Shown here piece by piece: positions 26,633-38,000 of a stretch of 64,000 nucleotides of DNA. The notes under the pieces are model-generated. The model did not search any database, had not been told where the DNA came from, and saw only the letters and a list, made by a program, of their open reading frames with translations. The stretch spans positions 620,001 to 684,000 of the forward strand of contig JAVTVJ010000541.1 of assembly GCA_034509425.1 (NCBI GenBank), given 5' to 3'. The DNA is from Eopsaltria australis (lineage: Eukaryota > Chordata > Aves > Passeriformes > Petroicidae). The position numbers and the translations under genes are program-made. Numbering within the stretch: the stretch's first letter is position 1; each line of letters starts with the position of its first letter.

Positions 26633-29600
26633 GAAACACACAGAAGGACACAGTGATTCCTCAAGTATTGGGAGTCTCCTGGATGACGCAGACAGAGAGG
26701 TGAGCAGCCTCACAGATCGGGCTTTCAAAAGTCTGTGTGTAGCAGAACTTGAAGACCCTTACAATGAACCAGAACTTTCCATTTCACCTGACTTTGCCCT
26801 CCAGTTGTCTGCTAAAATTCACTCAGGGACATTGAACCATGACATCAAGAAAAGCAATGTCTGTGACAAGCTAACAGCAAGAAACAATGAACATACAATA
26901 TGGGCTTCCACATTCCAGCAGTTACCAAAGTGTGCTTCAGAGGAGAAAAGGATTGCTAAAAACAACACCTTTGCCGTGGAAAGGAAATTGAATTTGCCAG
27001 TCCCTGGCCCAAGGAATAATAAGCATGTTTCAAAAGTGTCCTCATTGATTAAGACATTTGATAAGACTGCAGACCAAGGGTCAGGAAGTTCTCTGATAGC
27101 AAATAAGCAGCCCATTAAGAATAGCTTTCAAAAATATAAAATAAATCATGGCAATGATATTGCTTCCTGTGATGATACAGACATTTTAAGCATCCACAAG
27201 GAACTTTCTGAATTTTCTGAGGCTAGTCAAGGTAGCCACTGTCTCAGTGGCAATCATGAGCCACAGAGAAGACCTAATAAAATAGACTTGAACTATGGGG
27301 ACTCTGATGGTTATTATCCTGTGCTGATTGAGATGTCAAAAGTAGCCAAGTCAAATTTTTCCCATTCTTCTAAAAAGGCTTTAAAAAACAGAAACTTGAA
27401 AGTTAATGAGCCAGCAAAAAAAGGAAATTTTCTTCACAGTGAGAATAGTGCTTTTGAATCATGGAATGTTCATCATAAAAAATTGACAGAAAAGGAGGAA
27501 TTTGTTGACATAAAATTGAAAAAGGAAGGTCTTGCATACCTGGAAGAATCGCCATTTGTTAAAGGATCGCACACACATGAACATAAATTGTCACCTGTCG
27601 TGACCACTGTTGCTAAGAAGAAAGAGAAAGATTTTCAGATGAAGCCAACTACACTAGAAGCTGCTTTCTCTCTCACAGTTGTACCTCAGGGTGCCCTCCC
27701 CACAGAAACCAAATTTCCTGTTGCTTTCCCTCCCACACCTCCCCCTAGGAACCATGTACACCAGGGTCCCCCTCGGCCACCCCCTGCCCCACCGGCACTG
27801 CCTCTCCCACCCCCCACCAGGCCTGGCCATCCCTCAACACCCCCAACCCCTGAACCCCCTCCTGTGCCACCCCCCCCAGTGCCAGCTCGACTTTCCCCCA
27901 CTGCCTTGTCCCAAGCCTCTGTGTCACCCCTGTCTGTGTCCTATAGGGTGGTTTCACCCTCGCTCAGGTTCGAGACACCCAGTCCACCTCCACCAAGACT
28001 GCAGGCCACTTTAACTGAAGAGGAATCCCCCAGCCCCCAGGTGGGCAGCACCTGCCCACCCTGGAGGAGACAGAGGGCTGCAGAAAGGGCAGCAGGGAAG
28101 AGACAGGCTGCAAAGGAGAAGTTCACAGACAGCCACAAGACCTCATTGTCTGAAAAGGCGACTGGTGCTGACCCTGGTCTGGACATCACTCCTCTGGCTA
28201 AACAGGGAAACTCCTCTGGGTCCATCAGTCCCTCCTTCAACATCACTGAGCTCCTAACTCCTGTCATACCACCAAAACAGGAGGGGGAAACTGCTGAAAG
28301 TGAGCTGATCCCACTGACACCTCCTCCCACAGAGAGCACGGCCTCAAGAGACCATGAGGAGAGCACCTCAGATGATTACAGGTCTTGGGATAGTTGCAGG
28401 CTGACAGCATCGAGTCTGTTATTCAACTTGAAGGATGTGCGCAAACGTGTTAAAAGCACTTACACCCCTTCTCCCCTGTTAAGGGCCTTGGAGGAGAAAA
28501 ATAGAACAAGGGAAAATATGCAGGAGACTACAAAAATGAATGCCTCATTCTCGACTTTGCACGACAAAAATGAGAAAAATATTACAGAGAAAGATGAGTT
28601 GGGTGATATAGCTTATGTATTGTCTAACAAGGTTCATGAAAAGGACAGTAAAACTGATTTAAGTGGACACTTTACAGATAACTACCTGACTTTGAGTTCA
28701 CCCCAGACAACAGAAGACCTTCCATTTTACCCAAGTGGAGACAGCATGCAGCAAGACAATTCAAAACACCAAGATCTGGTTAAAAACACTGGGGATAATG
28801 AAAATTTCCCCTCATCCAGACATGAATCGAATGAATCTGATTTAGGAAAACATCAGCTGTATCCAGCACAGAGACCATTCAGTAGAGACAGCGTAGATAC
28901 AAAAGCTGGGCAGCCCATGCAAAATCACAGAGTGCAGGGTGAGGAAAATGAACGACAAGCTGCTATTCAGAATGAAAATTTTGCCTTCGAAACACTCCTA
29001 AACCAACTCTCACCAGAAGAAGATGAACCTTACAGTGGCAACCAAGCCAACATTGTGGTACCTGGCCATGAAGCACGAGGCAAAAGAAGCACTAGCTCTT
29101 CAGAGCAATCCTTTGTCTCCACAGTGGAGCAGCCACTTCAGGAAGAGCCATTTCTGCCAGAGCCCCTAATGCAGCAGATGTGCCTCCAAGAAAGCCAGAG
29201 GACTGACAGTGAAATGGATTCAGGAAGTAAGAAAAGACACAAGGAGAGAGAGAAAGAGGTTGGGGAAGATGAACTGCAGTATGGTGCTTGTATTAGCCCT
29301 GGTACTGGTGCAGCAGAGAAGAGGGAGGGAAGTGTTACTGGGAGTGAACAGAGGAGCTTGGTGAAAGAGAAACTAGGGAGAGAGAAAAGGGAAGAGGCCA
29401 ACATGACTTCTGCATCTGACAGTATAAGAGACATGTCCATCCCCAGGTCTGAGGAACCACATACACCATCATCTTCAAGCTCTACCAAACCCAGTCTGTT
29501 CAAGATTAAAGATAACACATTCAAGTCGCCTCAGGTAATAAGGGCTGTCAAGCTGCCCCTACTCAGGTCGTTTTCCCTGGATGATACGGTGAGCAGCAGT

Positions 29601-31226
29601 TATAAGGAAATGGAACGTAAGTTTATGTCCCCAGCAGTTTTCAACAAGCAGCACCGGAACATGTTGCATGCCCAGGAGGTTGGCTGGTGGGCATTGAGAT
29701 GCAGAGGGCAGCAGAATGTGAGAGATGGAGCAGCTGACAGAGAAAAAGAAGACAGTGAGCCTGGATCTACTTCAGTAACACTGGATCCAAGTCTTCTGGA
29801 AGATACAGAGAGCTTTTCATTTGGAAATCCGACGGAAGAAGATGAAAAGGCATGTGCGTTGTTACATAAATTTGGGAAAATGAATGAGGAAAGTGTCTGC
29901 AGAAGTAAAAAGAAGCCTACAAAGGCAAGGCACAGCTTAGCACAGCCAATTATAGGTCTGGAAAATGACCAAGCAGAGAACAACTCCAGCTATCCTACAG
30001 AAAGAAAGACAAATTACTTTAAGAACCATCATTTATCTAACCGCAAAGGGGGCTCTTGTGCAAAAAAAGTAATCACTAGGGAGACAATTTCCCCTGTGAC
30101 TGGCTCCATATTAGAGGACCACACGTGCTCTTCTATATCCAATGACACTTTAGAGGACATCCTACATACAGAAGGTGCACCAGTTTTGTTAGACAATCTT
30201 TCATGCTCTGCTGTTCCAAGCCCCAGGTCAGGAAGCACGATGCACTCTCTTGCTGCCAGTTCATTGTCAGATAAACCAACTGTTTCTGGCCTTAGAGAGA
30301 CAGAAGATGTTACAAATCCTGCCTTGTTGAACATGGCACTAGGGAGGCAAGGTTATATGCCTGCAGAAGAGATAATTGATTCAGGACAGAGGAATCTACT
30401 TTCTGATGTTGCAGGGGAGCCCAGGGGTCTTGGTGGGAGACCAGCAGGCAAGCCACCCAGTGTGCCACCAAAAACAGAAAAGGCTCTGCGTCGGGCTAAA
30501 AAGCTGGCAAACAAGAGAAAAAAAGTGCAAGAGCAGCAGAAAAACCATCAGACTGAGCATACAGATGCTGGAGGGAGAAAGCCTGCTCATTCTGGAGAGA
30601 CAACAGTATCTAATTTACCCTTAGGATATTCTCCCCTTCATCCTCCCCTTCACTCAACTTTTACTCCCACAGAAACCAGTACTGGAAAACCTAGAGTTGC
30701 ATCAGCAGCAAACTCCTCACCCTCTTCAACCCAGAGGAAACTCCTCCAAGACCCTGACTCCGGTCAATACTATGTGGTTGATTTACCAGCCGAAGTTAAT
30801 TTAAAGACATTTTACGACCCAGAAACTGGCAAATATGTTCAAGTCTCAGTCCCTTCCTTGGAACAGAACTCACACCAGTCCACCTCTTCAGAAATGAAGA
30901 ATTCTCCCTATGCCTCCTACCCTAGAGTGCTGCCTTTGCCAGCCTCATCAGTAGCAGTGCTGAAATCACCTTCTCAGCTCTCTGAACCTGCCTGGTCAGT
31001 GCCTGCTGGACCAGAACCAGCTGAACTACCTGAAGATGGCCAGCAGGACTACAGATACACTGAGTCTGTGGATACTCAGCCCTACACTGAACCAGCCTCC
31101 TACTCCTACCATCAAGATGCCAGAAAAACTCAAGTTCACTTGGGAAAGGATGTGAGCCCAACCCAAAATACTGGCATTGTCACCCTCACTGATTTAGATG
31201 ATTTTGCTGCTGAAGGAGTATCTTGA
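26619..31226 (+). CDS. C10orf71: C10orf71 / CEFIP (cardiac-enriched FHL2-interacting protein), giant coding exon
   Basis: An open frame of 1535 residues runs unbroken on the + strand. The N-terminal block DREVSSLTDRAFKSLC (residues 25-40) is typical of the C10orf71/PROB1/C4orf54 group. A proline-rich stretch spans about 365-430. A basic block LFNLKDVRKRVKSTY lies near 598-612. A lysine/arginine-rich segment PPKTEKALRRAKKLANKRKK starts at 1283. A DUF4585-type block spans about 1373-1412 (LLQDPDSGQYYVVDLPAEV followed by FYDPETGKYVQV). The rest looks disordered and is rich in S, E, K and P. No signal peptide or membrane segment is visible. In mammals the protein binds FHL2 at the cardiac Z-disc and influences calcineurin signalling; that is family knowledge. 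Human CEFIP is about 1435 residues, so this copy is slightly longer. The ATG was chosen because the MQGNKK start matches the family and follows an acceptor 177 bases upstream. DRGX lies downstream in convergent orientation, as in human. Identity is near certain; the exact C-terminus is less so (see the possible exon at 32072). Confidence 0.93.
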   Translation: MQGNKKHTEGHSDSSSIGSLLDDADREVSSLTDRAFKSLCVAELEDPYNEPELSISPDFALQLSAKIHSGTLNHDIKKSNVCDKLTARNNEHTIWASTFQQLPKCASEEKRIAKNNTFAVERKLNLPVPGPRNNKHVSKVSSLIKTFDKTADQGSGSSLIANKQPIKNSFQKYKINHGNDIASCDDTDILSIHKELSEFSEASQGSHCLSGNHEPQRRPNKIDLNYGDSDGYYPVLIEMSKVAKSNFSHSSKKALKNRNLKVNEPAKKGNFLHSENSAFESWNVHHKKLTEKEEFVDIKLKKEGLAYLEESPFVKGSHTHEHKLSPVVTTVAKKKEKDFQMKPTTLEAAFSLTVVPQGALPTETKFPVAFPPTPPPRNHVHQGPPRPPPAPPALPLPPPTRPGHPSTPPTPEPPPVPPPPVPARLSPTALSQASVSPLSVSYRVVSPSLRFETPSPPPPRLQATLTEEESPSPQVGSTCPPWRRQRAAERAAGKRQAAKEKFTDSHKTSLSEKATGADPGLDITPLAKQGNSSGSISPSFNITELLTPVIPPKQEGETAESELIPLTPPPTESTASRDHEESTSDDYRSWDSCRLTASSLLFNLKDVRKRVKSTYTPSPLLRALEEKNRTRENMQETTKMNASFSTLHDKNEKNITEKDELGDIAYVLSNKVHEKDSKTDLSGHFTDNYLTLSSPQTTEDLPFYPSGDSMQQDNSKHQDLVKNTGDNENFPSSRHESNESDLGKHQLYPAQRPFSRDSVDTKAGQPMQNHRVQGEENERQAAIQNENFAFETLLNQLSPEEDEPYSGNQANIVVPGHEARGKRSTSSSEQSFVSTVEQPLQEEPFLPEPLMQQMCLQESQRTDSEMDSGSKKRHKEREKEVGEDELQYGACISPGTGAAEKREGSVTGSEQRSLVKEKLGREKREEANMTSASDSIRDMSIPRSEEPHTPSSSSSTKPSLFKIKDNTFKSPQVIRAVKLPLLRSFSLDDTVSSSYKEMERKFMSPAVFNKQHRNMLHAQEVGWWALRCRGQQNVRDGAADREKEDSEPGSTSVTLDPSLLEDTESFSFGNPTEEDEKACALLHKFGKMNEESVCRSKKKPTKARHSLAQPIIGLENDQAENNSSYPTERKTNYFKNHHLSNRKGGSCAKKVITRETISPVTGSILEDHTCSSISNDTLEDILHTEGAPVLLDNLSCSAVPSPRSGSTMHSLAASSLSDKPTVSGLRETEDVTNPALLNMALGRQGYMPAEEIIDSGQRNLLSDVAGEPRGLGGRPAGKPPSVPPKTEKALRRAKKLANKRKKVQEQQKNHQTEHTDAGGRKPAHSGETTVSNLPLGYSPLHPPLHSTFTPTETSTGKPRVASAANSSPSSTQRKLLQDPDSGQYYVVDLPAEVNLKTFYDPETGKYVQVSVPSLEQNSHQSTSSEMKNSPYASYPRVLPLPASSVAVLKSPSQLSEPAWSVPAGPEPAELPEDGQQDYRYTESVDTQPYTEPASYSYHQDARKTQVHLGKDVSPTQNTGIVTLTDLDDFAAEGVS

Positions 31227-31567
31227 AAACTGAAGTAACAAAACATGCCAGCTAGTGTTTTTAAGAACTGTTTGGACAGACACATGCACACAAAAGCACA
31301 TGCAGATTGATGTTTGTACAACACTTTGAATCTCATTGTGGTTTGGGTGGGAAAGAAAAGCTGCTCATGTTGAAAGATGCAAGAAGAAAAGAGAAATTGA
31401 GTAAGCACCAAATTATCAGTGAGATGAAGGGGCAATGCCAGCTAGACAAATACATGTGACAATGTGAAGCCACTGCTTGCTGCTGCTGCTGCTTTGCCAT
31501 TAAGAAGACTGGGATAGCCAAAGCAAGTGTCCTGTTCCCCAGATGTGTTGCATGATACATGACACAA

Positions 31568-31573
31568 AATAAA
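31568..31573 (+). terminator. Candidate proximal polyadenylation signal of C10orf71
   Basis: A perfect AATAAA lies 342 bases after the stop codon, followed by moderately GT-containing sequence (CCTGTGAGACC). It would give a short 3' UTR. Usage cannot be judged from sequence alone. Confidence 0.4.
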
Positions 31574-32071
31574 ACCTGTGAGACCATCCTATGCATCCTG
31601 TGAGACCTAGGACTGATGCTGCATCTACTGAACTTTCCTCACTCACTGCCTTTGAACTACATTGACAGATAGAAAGTATGTGGCTACAAATACGCCATTT
31701 TTGCAAGATTCATTTTTTGCACACGTTGTTTGCCCCGATGCCCCTGGATGCATGATACAACAGCCATGTCAAAAAAAACCCCTTTTAAACAACCAGAATA
31801 CAGTTGCAGCGGCTCTAGACTTCTCTTTTGCAGTGCCCACTAACATGCTGCTGAATTCTTTACATTTCTTGATAATATCGAAATAGGTTCCCCCAGAGTC
31901 AGGTTTATTTATAATGCAATTTAAACTTCAGGTTATCTTGATACTTGGCCTGAAATATTTTGGTGAGGAGCAAGGTTGAATGAAATCCCACAACAGTATT
32001 TAATTGTTTGTTAGGACAAGAAATTCTTTGCTAATGTAATTGAAATGTGTTTTGTTTTGTTTTGTTTTCAG

Positions 32072-32095
32072 GCTCCTATTGAAACATGGAACTAA
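32072..32095 (+). other. C10orf71: Possible alternative last coding exon of C10orf71
   Basis: A long T-rich tract of repeated TTTTG units ends in CAG at 32069-32071, a strong-looking 3' splice site. The bases after it read GCT CCT ATT GAA ACA TGG AAC TAA. A GT at 31218-31219, two codons before the main stop, falls exactly between codons. Joining it to 32072 would keep phase 0 and replace the terminal Val-Ser with APIETWN before a stop. The donor is weak (GGA|GTATCT), so this is only a candidate; the T-rich acceptor could be chance sequence in the 3' UTR. Confidence 0.3.
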
Positions 32096-33023
32096 CTTTT
32101 AAAACCTGAAAAATGTACCTAAGTTTGATTTTGTGAATTCTGTGATTTAATCCAAGCAAACAAACAAACAAAATATTCAGAACACTCAAAGTACTAACTT
32201 CTAGGAAAGTGCCTCCTTGAATTATCGCTTTTCTTTGAAAGATCTATATGAAAATATCACTCATCCTTGCATAATCTCTTTTTTATTAACATAGATAATG
32301 AGGGAACCTAGGTGAAAAGATGGAAAAACTGAATGTATTGTGCCTGCTTGTAAATATCTATTTTTGGAGTATTGGCTTAGTTTTTTCTGTCTCATTTTCA
32401 TACTGTTTTCCCCAATTACAGCTGAAGTGCATAAGCTCTAAGGAAGAATTATGCCAGTGACTTCCAGCCTGATTCACATCTGAGGCAATTTTTACAGGAT
32501 TTTTTTCAGTGAAGCAGCTCTTGACTTCCTGAAAAGAAAGAGATGTATCAGGCCTTTTGTTAATGAATACGATGTGGAGACAGGACACAGGCACTGCTCC
32601 ACTCTCCCACTGTTAATGTTTATGACAGAGATTTTCTTCAGTTAATTTCCCAGGACTGAAGCCTCTCTTGGGACACAAACCCACTTTGTGGTTTTTCTCC
32701 TTCCTTAACCTGAATTCAGTTCTCACCCTTCCTCCATCCCTGACAAGAGACGTGTTCACAACCTGTCCTGGTCCCACCAGACACTTCCTTTCATCAGAGT
32801 CATTTACTAAAACGTTTCTCTTAGATAAATACTAAGGGCATCACCTCCTTGCTTACAGTGGGGTTTGGATTTAGCCTTTAATGATTGTCCAAGGTTCATT
32901 TCACCTGTTATGCATTTTGTGATTTGGTAGGTTTGGTTACAGCAGAGGTGTGGGGTGGAAAGGAAGAAGCTTATACTGGTATGGTTTGGGTTTTAAGCAT
33001 ATTCAGCCGAATGCCTGTATTTG

Positions 33024-33029
33024 AATAAA
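33024..33029 (+). terminator. Candidate distal polyadenylation signal of C10orf71
   Basis: A perfect AATAAA lies 1.8 kb after the stop codon, followed within 10 bases by TTTATTGTTCAGTTTT, a U/GU-rich stretch typical of a downstream element. It sits just before the CR1 fragment, so it looks like the ancestral end of the transcript. Confidence 0.45.
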
Positions 33030-33060
33030 CATTTATTGTTCAGTTTTCCATCCTAGAAAG

Positions 33061-33196
33061 TTTTCAACACCTGACTGAATAAAGCCCTGAACAATCTGGG
33101 CTTGCCCTCAGAACTGACCCTCCTTGAGCAGGAGGTTCACCCAGAGACCTCCTGAGATCTTTTGCAGCCTGAATGATCCTATGATCCTGTTCTGAA
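33061..33196 (+). mobile_element. LINE/CR1 3'-end fragment (first copy)
   Basis: The sequence carries worn CR1 3'-terminal landmarks: CTTGAGCAGGAGGTTCACCC, then AGAGACCTCCTGAGATC, then GCAGCCTGAATGATCCTATG ending in GATCCTGTTC. This is the non-LTR CR1 tail in + orientation, 5'-truncated as is usual. An AATAAA lies within it at 33078-33083. It has no coding capacity. Confidence 0.75.
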
Positions 33197-33449
33197 AATA
33201 TTATAATATAAACAAACATAGACTTGGAAAATGAAGTCTCCCCTGAGAAAGGGCTCATTTTGAAAATATTTTTTTAAAAAAGTTGAAAATCAGGGGTGTT
33301 TCAGGAACAAGAATTAATTTTCAAGTACGACTCCTTCATTTCCATCAGCCCTTTCTGCTAGCTTCAGGGAGCTGCATTCACAGTGGACTGTGTCTCTGAA
33401 CCCCTCCCAGAGGGGGTTTTGGCCTGGAGAATTTGTAGCTAAATTGTTG

Positions 33450-33720
33450 TAGCAGGTTGAGGGTCTTCTCCAAGGTAACAAGTGACAGTGCCTAAGGAAA
33501 TTTCATGAAGCTGCTCCATGGAGGTTTAGATTAGACATTAGGAAAACATTTCTTCACTGCAAGGGGACTCAGTCACTGGAATAAACTGCCCAGGGAAACA
33601 GTGGAATCACCATCCTTGGAAGGGTTCAAAAGGTGTGGTGAACACTTGGTGCTAGGTTAACTGTTGGACACAATGATTTTAGAGGTCTTTTCCAACCTTA
33701 GTGATTGCATGATTCTATGA
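33450..33720 (+). mobile_element. LINE/CR1 3'-end fragment (second copy)
   Basis: This is a classic CR1 3' UTR. It contains AGGGTCTTCTCCAAGGTAAC, GGAGGTTTAGATTAGACATT, AGGAAAACATTTCTTCACTG, CAGTCACTGGAATAAACTGC, GAGGTCTTTTCCAACCTTAG and the terminal ATTCTATGA. Orientation is +, and it is severely 5'-truncated with no ORF2 sequence left. This element type and tail are characteristic of bird and other sauropsid genomes and are the main clue to the organism. Confidence 0.93.
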
Positions 33721-35022
33721 AATCAAATAAACAGAACTGGGGAGTTTTGAGAAGAGATAAGAAAGTGGTTCTTGTCTTGCATCCAAAGCTTTCCCTAGAG
33801 CACTTTGCCATAGGGAGTGAATGATATTATAGAAGTGTTGCTCCAGGTCCCAGCCTGGTATTGAGTAGGAACCCATCAGCAAACCTGTCTCTGGCCTAGA
33901 CCACGCTGCTGGCCAACTTCTTGCTGGGCTGTGGGAGTGTGTGTGCACAAACACACCCATGCATCCACAGAAACAACCCTATTTATATGGAATATACCTA
34001 TAAAACTGCCATTTGCATATCAGTATAAGCAGGAATGCCTGTGATGGTGAATGCAAAATATTTGTGTGTTTAAAGGAAGACAAATGACGTATTTTCAAAT
34101 AACAAATGGGTTTTTTCCTGCCCTATTCTGTTTGTTTTTGTTGGGAGGATGTTTTCCCTTGCTGCTGTGGGAAACAAGGCTGGAAGAGGTCAGTACTAGG
34201 CAAAATGAGAGCTGTAAATTGACCCTTTTCTTTTGGGGGAGGGGTGCTATGGGAAACGTGCAATAGTCATGAAAGCAGCTGTAGGAAAGCACAGTTTGGT
34301 GACAGTGACATTAAATTGTAGGTCAAAGAGGTGTTGAGGCAAACCAAGCTAAATTCTGCCTTGCCAGCAGGCTGTGGTTAGGACTAAAGAACATGGCAGG
34401 TACTGGGCATGCACAGCAGGCTGAAGGGAACAGAGGACATTGTTTTCACTGCTTCCTTCTCCTGCACATGGCCTTTGTGCATGTTGCATTTCTTGGTGCC
34501 CTGAGGCTCCTTTACAGTGGTGATTTTTCCTTAGCAAATGTGATTGAGGCCAAACCTGACTTACCTAGTCTTTGGTTCTAGGGCCAGAACTGCCTCTCTC
34601 TGAATCTCCTTCTCCTTGTGGGGTGACTTCAATGCCAACGGTCCAGTTGTCACATGGCAGACTTGGACTGCCATCCCACAGCCATAGCTCTGTCCCAAGG
34701 GCTTGAATTTCCTCATGAAAAATGCTGGATTTGTTTTAGAGTGTTCAGTTTAAGTGAAATGCCCTGTATGCATGGATTTTTGTCAACTCCTCCTTGGGCG
34801 TGAGGTGCCTTCCTAAGTCCTCTGCCCAAGAAGATATATGTCATCAGCACGTTCCATCAATGCAACTGTATTTGCAAATAAGTAATTATTTATTAACTAA
34901 TAAACAAAATAAATGGGACTTGTTTTATAATACTGGAATGACTTCTAGCCAGCTTTCTCATTGTAATTATGTGTCACTGTAATTTTATCTCCAGTTATGC
35001 TGGCAGAAAAAGTTGAGAACAA

Positions 35023-35046
35023 GTGTGTGTGTGTGTGTGTGTGTGT
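35023..35046 (+). repeat. (GT)12 microsatellite
   Basis: Twelve uninterrupted GT units in the intergenic region between C10orf71 and DRGX. Likely polymorphic. Confidence 0.95.
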
Positions 35047-38000
35047 GGTATACAATTAAAAGATCTAGGAGATGGCTGGATGCAGGGCTTCATCCCCCTT
35101 CTCCCCTCTCCTAAAGAGAGAGAGCAGGAGGCTGGGCAGAAACACCTTTGGCCCATGACTCCTGCAGTCATTCCCACCCCTCCCTGTTGTGCAAGGGCAG
35201 TGGTCTGTCTGGCCAGAAGACCTTGGGGATATGGTGCCAGCACCCAGTCCAAAAGCACTGGGAGATGATCATCTTCTTGCCACCACCCAGAGGACATCAG
35301 GGCTTTTGTATTCCCTGTGTCCCATCCACCTGGGGCAAGTTACCAGATATATAACTTGTCTTTTTTCACATTTCTCCTAATTTTCTCTTATTGTCTGTTA
35401 TGAAACACAGTGGAGACTCTTCTCAGAGCGATTTTGGCTCAGCCCTTGTCCAGACTGGCAATTTTATTTAGGTTTGCTCTACTTTGATCCCTGAGTAGCC
35501 AAGAAGTCCTTGCTGACGGTGAAAGTGCTACTGTGATATGAAAATAACAGACCATAAAGAGAATAGTTATCTGGTTATGTTTTTACCAGAAATACACTGA
35601 CAGGTTTGCATATTTGTATTTGGGGGATATACTCTGTTCCATTTCTGAGTAAATAAAAAGCTCTATGTTTTATCCCCTCTCTCATGGAAAAGCTGCATCA
35701 GAAGCTGGTGCTATTGCACATGATGGGTTACATGGGCTCTAGTGAATACATATAAATGTGTAATTTGGAGCAACTGGTGTACATCAGTCATTTTTTATTA
35801 AAGAAACTCTGCTTCAGAGCCTTATAGGATATAAAGAACATGAAACACTTGAGTAAATTGAACTTCAATGTGTTTGGGGTTTTTTTGTGAAATCCTCATT
35901 ATAACAACAGAGGTCAATGATTAATTTATTTCGTCTTTAGGATGATTATTCTGGTCTTATGATGATCTCACATTTACCACTGTCCCCTGACACTAAATAT
36001 AATATTGTAATTATGGGGTTTAAATGGAGAGGGAATGGCTGAAAATGACCTGTGGTCTTCCCTTGCTTCTTTTTGATATTCTCAAAGTTTTCATGATGTT
36101 GATTTCTCGCATTAGATAGTCAGATCTTTGGTACTATATGGCCAATTAGAGACTTGCTTCTAATATGCTATTGAACATACTTAGAAAGGAGCATTCCAAT
36201 AGTGCAGAAGAGAAATAATTTATGTCCCAACTGACTAAAGCTCTGTGTTTTTATTAAAGTAGATTTAACTCAAGCCTTGGGGGAGGCAGCTTGCAGTGGT
36301 AAAAGATAAGCACTTTCCTGTGTCCAAGTCCATATTGAATAAATTGAGGCCTGGGGTACTTTGAAAGAAGGAGAGAGGAAAGACTCAGTGAGAAGCAGGG
36401 ACAATCTTTGAAATCCTTCTAGCAATGGAAAGAAGTTGGACTCCAGCAAAAAGCAAAAAATGTTCAAAGCTGGAGCTGCACTTTGAAAAGCCAGGGCTTG
36501 TCAAAGGCAAGCTGCCTGACAGGCTGACTCTTCCCTGTGCCGACTTGGACTGCCTTGCCATGGAGCTCCCCGGTGTGTTCACACTCCTGCCCACTGGCAC
36601 TCAGAGCCTCATCTCATCATAACTGTCCCTTTGCTTGCTTAAAGCTGGCACGGGGAATGGCAGCATTCTGAGCTCACAAAAATTGAATTATTGCTATGCC
36701 AGCATCGTCAGTGTTGTCACCAACATGAAGCATTTCAGGTGAGCTAAGGTGGCCTTCTTCAGAACCATCAACAGGGAAGAGATGACAGACTCTGAGATGA
36801 ATATTGATCCTTCTTTCTGTTCCTAGCACTGATAAACTGCAAGGGATAAGAACTGGATCTGGTCCAAGAGAGACTCTCTGATTGCCCTGAGATTCCTGAA
36901 AGTCTGTTGGCAGAATCAGTTTCTGCTGGTGAGCACTGACTGCCTAGAACAGGTGCCCTGAGGAATGCATTCCTTCCCAAGGAATGTGGGTAAAAATATT
37001 CCAGCATTATTCCATGCCAAAACTGTCTGTGCTATTTGAGATTTCAAAAAGGAAAAGTTAGAAAAAGAATGAAAGGAGAATTTCCTATCACGTCATACTA
37101 AGACAATGTTATTGTCGATAGTGCACCCATACATGGATGTTTACCTGTGTAGAGATGTATCTAGGTATGTCTACATGTCTATATAGAATTGTAGATGTAG
37201 TATTCATGTTCTTCTGAAGTGTCTGGACATGGTCTAAACAGTGCCCTCAACTGTCCTTTCCATCTCCCACTTGTCTGTGCACATCCTATTACCTGCAGCT
37301 CCCCCAGGGAAGCTCCATTTTCCCCTGGGATTCCCATGTTCCACTACCCCAGGGAGATGAATGTTTGCTTCTTTCCGCATTCTTGCCAGGACTGGGGTTG
37401 TGCCTGTGATGCCCCCACACCTCTATCTCTCTGCTGGAGGTGGGGTGGCCACCCACACATTGTCCCCTCTTGCTAAAGGTGGTGCAGTTGGTGAATCCTG
37501 GGCCAGGTGGAACTGTAAAGGGGGGTGGAGATGCCCTTTTGCTTACTGTGTCCCCTTCCTGAACCCCCTGCATTAACACAAACACTCCTCCTGGCAACAG
37601 GATCAGCCCCAGCAGTTCAACCCAGCAGCACAACTGGCCCTAGCACTGATCCTGCTGCCATCAACTCCTTTCCTTAGCAACCAGATGAGCCCTAACATAA
37701 ACCAAGCAGGATCAAATACCAGCTGGAGTACTGGACCAAAATCCCACTGACACAGCCAAGTCACATGACTGCGCCTTAGCAGGAATTTTCCAATAAGACA
37801 GCTTCTTTGCTGAAAAAGACATGACTTTGACAACACTGAAATTGCTGGTAAAAAACCTACACATTTGGAGCGTTAATTTGCTGTCTTCTCAGATGGGAAA
37901 TTTGCTCAAAAATTATTGAGAAGTCCTCGTTTGCTTACATGGATGTCTAAGTAAAGAGTCCTAGACATTTTCCTTTGGACTGAAATTACTTTTTAAAGAA

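Larger units (their letters stand above)
31227..33060 (+). other. C10orf71: C10orf71 3' UTR
   Basis: AT-rich noncoding sequence follows the stop codon, with no further long frame in phase. AATAAA hexamers occur at 31568-31573 and 33024-33029, and a third lies inside the adjoining CR1 at 33078-33083. The 33024 signal is followed by a TTATTGTTCAGTTTTCC-type U-rich stretch, a plausible cleavage context. A CTG-rich microsatellite run lies near 31478-31491. The extent of the UTR is inferred. Confidence 0.5.

Noticed and set aside
27679..28366. Several proline- or glycine-rich frames on both strands
   Set aside because: All are shadows of the proline-rich region of C10orf71 in other frames.
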